A stretch of 64,000 nt of DNA from Syngnathus acus (lineage: Eukaryota > Chordata > Actinopteri > Syngnathiformes > Syngnathidae): contig NC_051093.1 in NCBI RefSeq assembly GCF_901709675.1, forward strand, positions 4,919,053-4,983,052, read 5' to 3'. Under the pieces are notes generated by a model. It did not search any database. It had not been told where the DNA came from and saw nothing but the letters and a program-made list of their open reading frames with translations. Position numbers and translations under genes: made by a program. Positions 60,401-64,000 of the stretch are shown piece by piece. Every line of letters starts with the position of its first letter. Position 1 is the stretch's first letter.

Positions 60401-63400
60401 TTTTTTTCCAACGTCCACCTAAATTGTTGATGCCCATGCATGAATATGAACAGCTACCGTCATGATCGTTCTTCTCCACCAGTTCCATGGGTCCCGGCCT
60501 GCGGGCGATCTTCTGCTTGATATCGTCGGCCAGCAGCGCCCGCTTCAGCTCGAGCCGAGCGGCTTGAACAGAAGCGTCGGCCTCGCTCTCTGCGTGTGGA
60601 AGATGCCGTCAGTTCGTCTCTTTTATGAAAAGGAACCAAGAGAAGAGTCTTTGCGCACCTTGTCGAATTTTCATGTGCACCATCTCGGAGCGAGCAGGTC
60701 TGCGGCAAAGCTTGTCTTTCACTAAGTTCCCCGTCTGCTCAGAAAAAAAAAAGAAAATTCAGGTTGGATGAATTCCAAAACAGACTGATTAGTGACATCT
60801 AAACAGAATCCAATTCTTTTACCCTCGATCTGTTCAGACTGCGAATCTGCTCGTGGAAGGCAGCAGGAGCTTTCAGAGCTGAAAAAAAAATTGAATCTTT
60901 AAATGTGATGTTGAATGATTTTTTTTTTTTTCAAGATGCTGAGCACACAGTCGCCTTCATTGCGACCAATTTAATGGACGCATGAGGAAAGGAGGAAACC
61001 AAAACAGTCGGCCGCATAGCAACAGCACCATGAGGATGCTTTGGCGCTTACTGGATGGAGACTCGACCCAGGGGAGGTTTTGTTTGAGTCCAAAGGGGTG
61101 AGTGACCTCCCAAAGGCCCAGCCTGTGACTCATGAAGCTATGTTGGAGTCAGGGAGGAGCTCACTCCATGTGGGGGGGGGGACTTGGACTTCTTCGTCTC
61201 AGAGACGACATTGGTGGTAAAACATAAATAGACTCATTCCATATTACGCATTCTTTTCAGAATTTAAAATGTGTCTGATCAAATAAGGATCAACCCAGGG
61301 ATTACATCACCCATCTTCATTAAAGTGTGCCGATACTTCACACCGATACCAAATGTGATCAGCGTAGCAAAATGAGTCGGACTTCACAAAGTCAAACGTC
61401 ACTTTCGACAACTGAATTCTTTTTCTCATGAAACGAGACGCCCGTAGAGTTTTTCACGCGGGTACATGCTTTGTAATAAACACCCAAGGTTAATGAAGGG
61501 AAATTCACTTCCCGTATTCACCCATAAGGGAAGTTGGGAGAAACCACACGGCGATGGCGTTGAACAAGACTCAAAGGCCAAAGTCAACAGTGAATAGAAT
61601 CGAATCCAAACTACACTATGAGCGCGTTAATGAGTAAAGCCGCAGTCAGACAGAACACCGGGGAGAGCGGCGTGAGTCACGTCTGCTCCGTAAGTTGATA
61701 AATGGATTCATCAGGAAATGTGGACGCAAAAGTATTGGGACACCTGGCCAAGAGGAAATATGAAAATAAGAACTTGGTCTGGCATTTTTGCAGTAAAAAC
61801 AGCTTGCACGATGCTGGGAAAACTTATTACAAGATGTCAACGTGCCTGGTTTTTAGTTTTCATGTTCAGAATTCATACGAGCGAACCTTTATGGACTTTG
61901 CCCAAATAAAAGTTGCTTTAGGGAAAAAATAAGGATGCTCTTGATTGACTGTCCAAATTTACTGAGGTGCGTCTCATGGTTAGCGCGAGTGATGGTCCTA
62001 GCTTGAATGGCGCCCTTTGTGAGCCCACACTTTGACTTTGCATCTGTTTTAAATGTCAAACCACTCATTTTGGTCATGTGATACGGCAGGAAAAAAAGGA
62101 AGCCCGCAAGCTAGCAAAAATTAGCAAGATTTTTTTTTTTACTTTTCAAAAGGAGAAACAGTCAAATGATTAGACAGAAACAAAGCCTACAATTACAAAA
62201 AAAAAAACAGAACCGGATTTAAGACGCCGACAACCCAAAATACAAACGGATTTAGTCGTATCAAAAACTACGAAAACTTTAGTAAAGTGTGCACCCAAGT
62301 AAAGAAGTTGGAGTTGTTGATGCTGGTTGATGCGTGGATGGTCACCTCTGCATTGTCGCGACATTTGCAGAGTGGCTCACAGGAAGTAAATACTCCCCCC
62401 CACACACACACACACACCCCCACACACCCACAAGGCAGACCTGCACGGCTCTCCCGGGAAAAGCGTTGAACGGGCCCCTATGACTCAAGCGAGCAAAAAT
62501 AAACCGGGCAGCTGTGAGAACAAGGCCTGGGAACGGTGACATGTCGGCTGCAATTTAAGGGGGGGGGCGGGGACTCGCCGTTGGTTGTAGAATGACACAA
62601 CTCGGGAAGGGTGCAAACAAGGCTCTCTGAATCATAGCAGATCACTTGAAGGTGTTGCTGTTTTCTTCCAGACGTGCAGACAGAAGGAAATGCGTCCTTT
62701 AAGTGTTTACAGTCACTGTGACCTAGAAAGAATGCTCCAAGCAATAAAACATATGAGTGTCTATCCGTAAATATAAGGGGACCACAATCCGAGCCCTGGG
62801 GAGCTCCTGAAAGTTTGCGTTGAACCCTGGCTGACCTCCCCGTCATGTCAACCGCTTCAGAGGAAAAGCAGAGGTTGCTCTTGCGACGTCATCTCTTATC
62901 TCACGGTGAAGCTCCCGTTTTGATTCCCATTTGATTTGATTCTTTGAGGAATAAAAAAAAAAAATCGTTTTTCGTGGATGCCAAGACAAAGATGTTGAGA
63001 AGGCGGGTGACGGTGAGTTATGTTGACTTTAATGGTTATAAATATCCAAAGATAGCTTTAGATGCACTTTAAGCAAAGATGGAGACTACTCAATCATCGA
63101 GTCAGTTTGTGCGCAGCTAATTCAGACGCATTTTTGCACACTTAAACAGTAATCCATCGATCTGACGTCGGACTTCGCTTTTTTTGGCGCCTGAACTGCG
63201 GAACATTTTAGGCCAATTAGATTTAATTCCGCCAGCATGGTGCAATAGCGGTTTGAACGTCTGCAGTGGTTCTCAAACTTTTACACCAAGTACCACCTTA
63301 AAAAAACAACTCAACTCTCCCAAGCACAACCTCAAAAAATAATTTGTCCTCCAAGTATCACCATCATGACCAAAATAAAAATACAGAAGCGTAGAAAGAC

Positions 63401-64000
63401 AAACTGTTTGTCAAAAACGAGACTGAGGTTCTTGTCCGAGTAAGCCACGACAACATTCTTCACAGTTTGAACGTTAACGCCGCACTTAGAGGAAAATAAT
63501 AAAATTCTACTGTAGCCCTTAACCTAATGATTCAAATAATCTGTATTGTATGTAAAGTTCTCATAAATTATATTTATATATATATATTTTTTAAAAAGAA
63601 TCATACTCAAGTTAAATACAACAGAACTGTATTCAGGCAGTGATTCTCTCATGTACCACTAGAGGGAGCATGCATAGAAAGAGTAGCAATACAGCGACAT
63701 TTTGGAAATACAATTTTTTTTAGGTCTGGGTTCGACTCCCGTGTGGAAACAGAATTCCACTAACACTTACAATCCGGTAAAACGCACATTCTTGACGCAC
63801 ATTCAGATGTTTGTCTTTTCTTCTGCCACAACAGTGACAGTGATGTCTACCATGCCAAGAATTTTAGCGTTGCCTTGTCACTTCCTGGTGTCTTACTGAG
63901 CCCCCCCCCCCCAAAAGGAACCATCATTCAATATCGTCCTCACAAATATCAACAAGTACTAAGTAGCAGGACTTACTTGATTTGAACTTGCCCGTGCAGA
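57491..64000 (-). CDS. mrtfb: Myocardin-related transcription factor, MRTF-B-like (5' end outside window)
   Basis: Exons: possible 63977-64000 (partial), then 60823-60878, 60659-60734, 60458-60589, 59762-59982, 59100-59344, 58732-58825, 58001-58594, 57864-57924, 57491-57786. Phases agree and give at least 591 aa; MRTF-B in mammals is over 1000. MRTFs are SRF coactivators held in the cytoplasm by G-actin on RPEL motifs. Seen: LKAPAAFHEQIRSLNRSR, RPEL-2 (RRPARSEMVHMKIRQ), RPEL-3 (ARRPGPMELVEKN), basic region RKLKYHQYIPPD, a Q-rich stretch, SAP domain VAELKVELKLRSLPVSGTK, leucine zipper EKERQIEELKRRLEREQKLV, then QQMDDLFDILIESGE, LPVNTVLSRPPPRVQ and a short acidic tail MDWLDLSVSAPEGVFTPDFL. The zipper, PPRYEDAVK and SRPPPRVQ blocks fit MRTF-B better than MRTF-A or myocardin. 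No RPEL-1 exon was found, and the stretch between zipper and tail is much reduced. Family membership is firm; the paralogue is likely, not certain. Confidence 0.85.
58966..59055. repeat. (TAAA)n-type microsatellite in an mrtfb intron
   Basis: Interrupted AAAT/TAAA tetranucleotide tracts flank a short non-repetitive segment, immediately downstream of the exon ending at 59100. Simple-sequence DNA only. Confidence 0.8.
59703..59742. repeat. (GT)n microsatellite in an mrtfb intron
   Basis: A GT-rich tract with a pure (GT) core at 59719-59741, just 20 bp downstream (on the minus strand) of the splice donor at 59761. A related CA run at 59357-59371 precedes the acceptor of the next exon. Confidence 0.8.
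60879..63976 (-). other. mrtfb-like intron, 3.1 kb; RPEL-1 exon expected but not seen
   Basis: In other MRTF genes an exon encoding the first RPEL motif (LQQRRTREEL...GIMP) precedes the PLKAPAAFHEQ exon. Reading the minus strand of this interval in all frames I find no such sequence. The interval has C/G homopolymers (61171-61180, 62561-62568, 63901-63912), short CA tracts near 62400-62430, and no other exon. Confidence 0.5.
63723..63745 (+). repeat. SINE tRNA-like fragment
   Basis: GGTCTGGGTTCGACTCCCGT contains a B-box-like GGTTCGACTCC as in the tRNA-derived fish SINE head. No acceptor stem or other tRNA arm is present, so it is a fragment and not a tRNA gene. Confidence 0.35.

Overview
The window is a piece of a compact vertebrate genome, almost certainly a percomorph-type teleost fish. 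Genes are split by GT-AG introns that are often only 75-200 bp long. The intergenic DNA carries long (CA)n tracts, tRNA-derived SINE pieces of the type common in spiny-rayed fish, and hAT-like fragments. The species cannot be named from sequence alone.

All recognisable genes lie on the minus strand. From low to high coordinates they are: socs3 (single coding exon 9675-10289, with an untranslated first exon and a TATA/STAT-type promoter near 11.48-11.75 kb); cyth1, cytohesin-1 (coding exons 23664-40743, about 398 aa, two alternative first exons and a 3-nt microexon in the PH domain); usp36 (18 coding exons, 42161-48568, 1131 aa, untranslated first exon near 50.5 kb); timp2 (five exons, 51702-54136, 204 aa); and the 3' nine exons plus a possible upstream exon of a myocardin-related transcription factor most like MRTF-B (57491 to the window edge). 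SOCS3, CYTH1, USP36 and TIMP2 are also linked on human 17q25, which supports these identities; the MRTF gene next to TIMP2 is not a human arrangement.

Region by region: 1-9.1 kb is gene-free, with a degenerate ~185-bp tandem repeat and a fossil LINE reverse-transcriptase fragment. 9.1-11.8 kb is socs3. 11.8-22.8 kb is gene-free, with a 684-bp uninterrupted (CA)n, a hAT-like element and a pair of ZNF143-like sites. 22.8-41.1 kb is cyth1. 41.1-50.7 kb is usp36. 51.3-54.3 kb is timp2. 54.3-57.3 kb has no identified gene but two unexplained exon-like segments. 57.3-64.0 kb is the mrtfb-like gene. I found no CRISPR array, rRNA or intact tRNA gene.

The genes are neighbours by ancient synteny and do not form one pathway: a cytokine-signalling inhibitor, an ARF exchange factor, a nucleolar deubiquitinase, a metalloproteinase inhibitor and an actin-regulated SRF coactivator. 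The best second-look items are the cytohesin PH-domain microexon, a GC-AG intron in cyth1, the two phase-matched cyth1 first exons, an MRTF paralogue whose RPEL actin-binding region looks degraded, and a TIMP2 with a shortened A-B loop.
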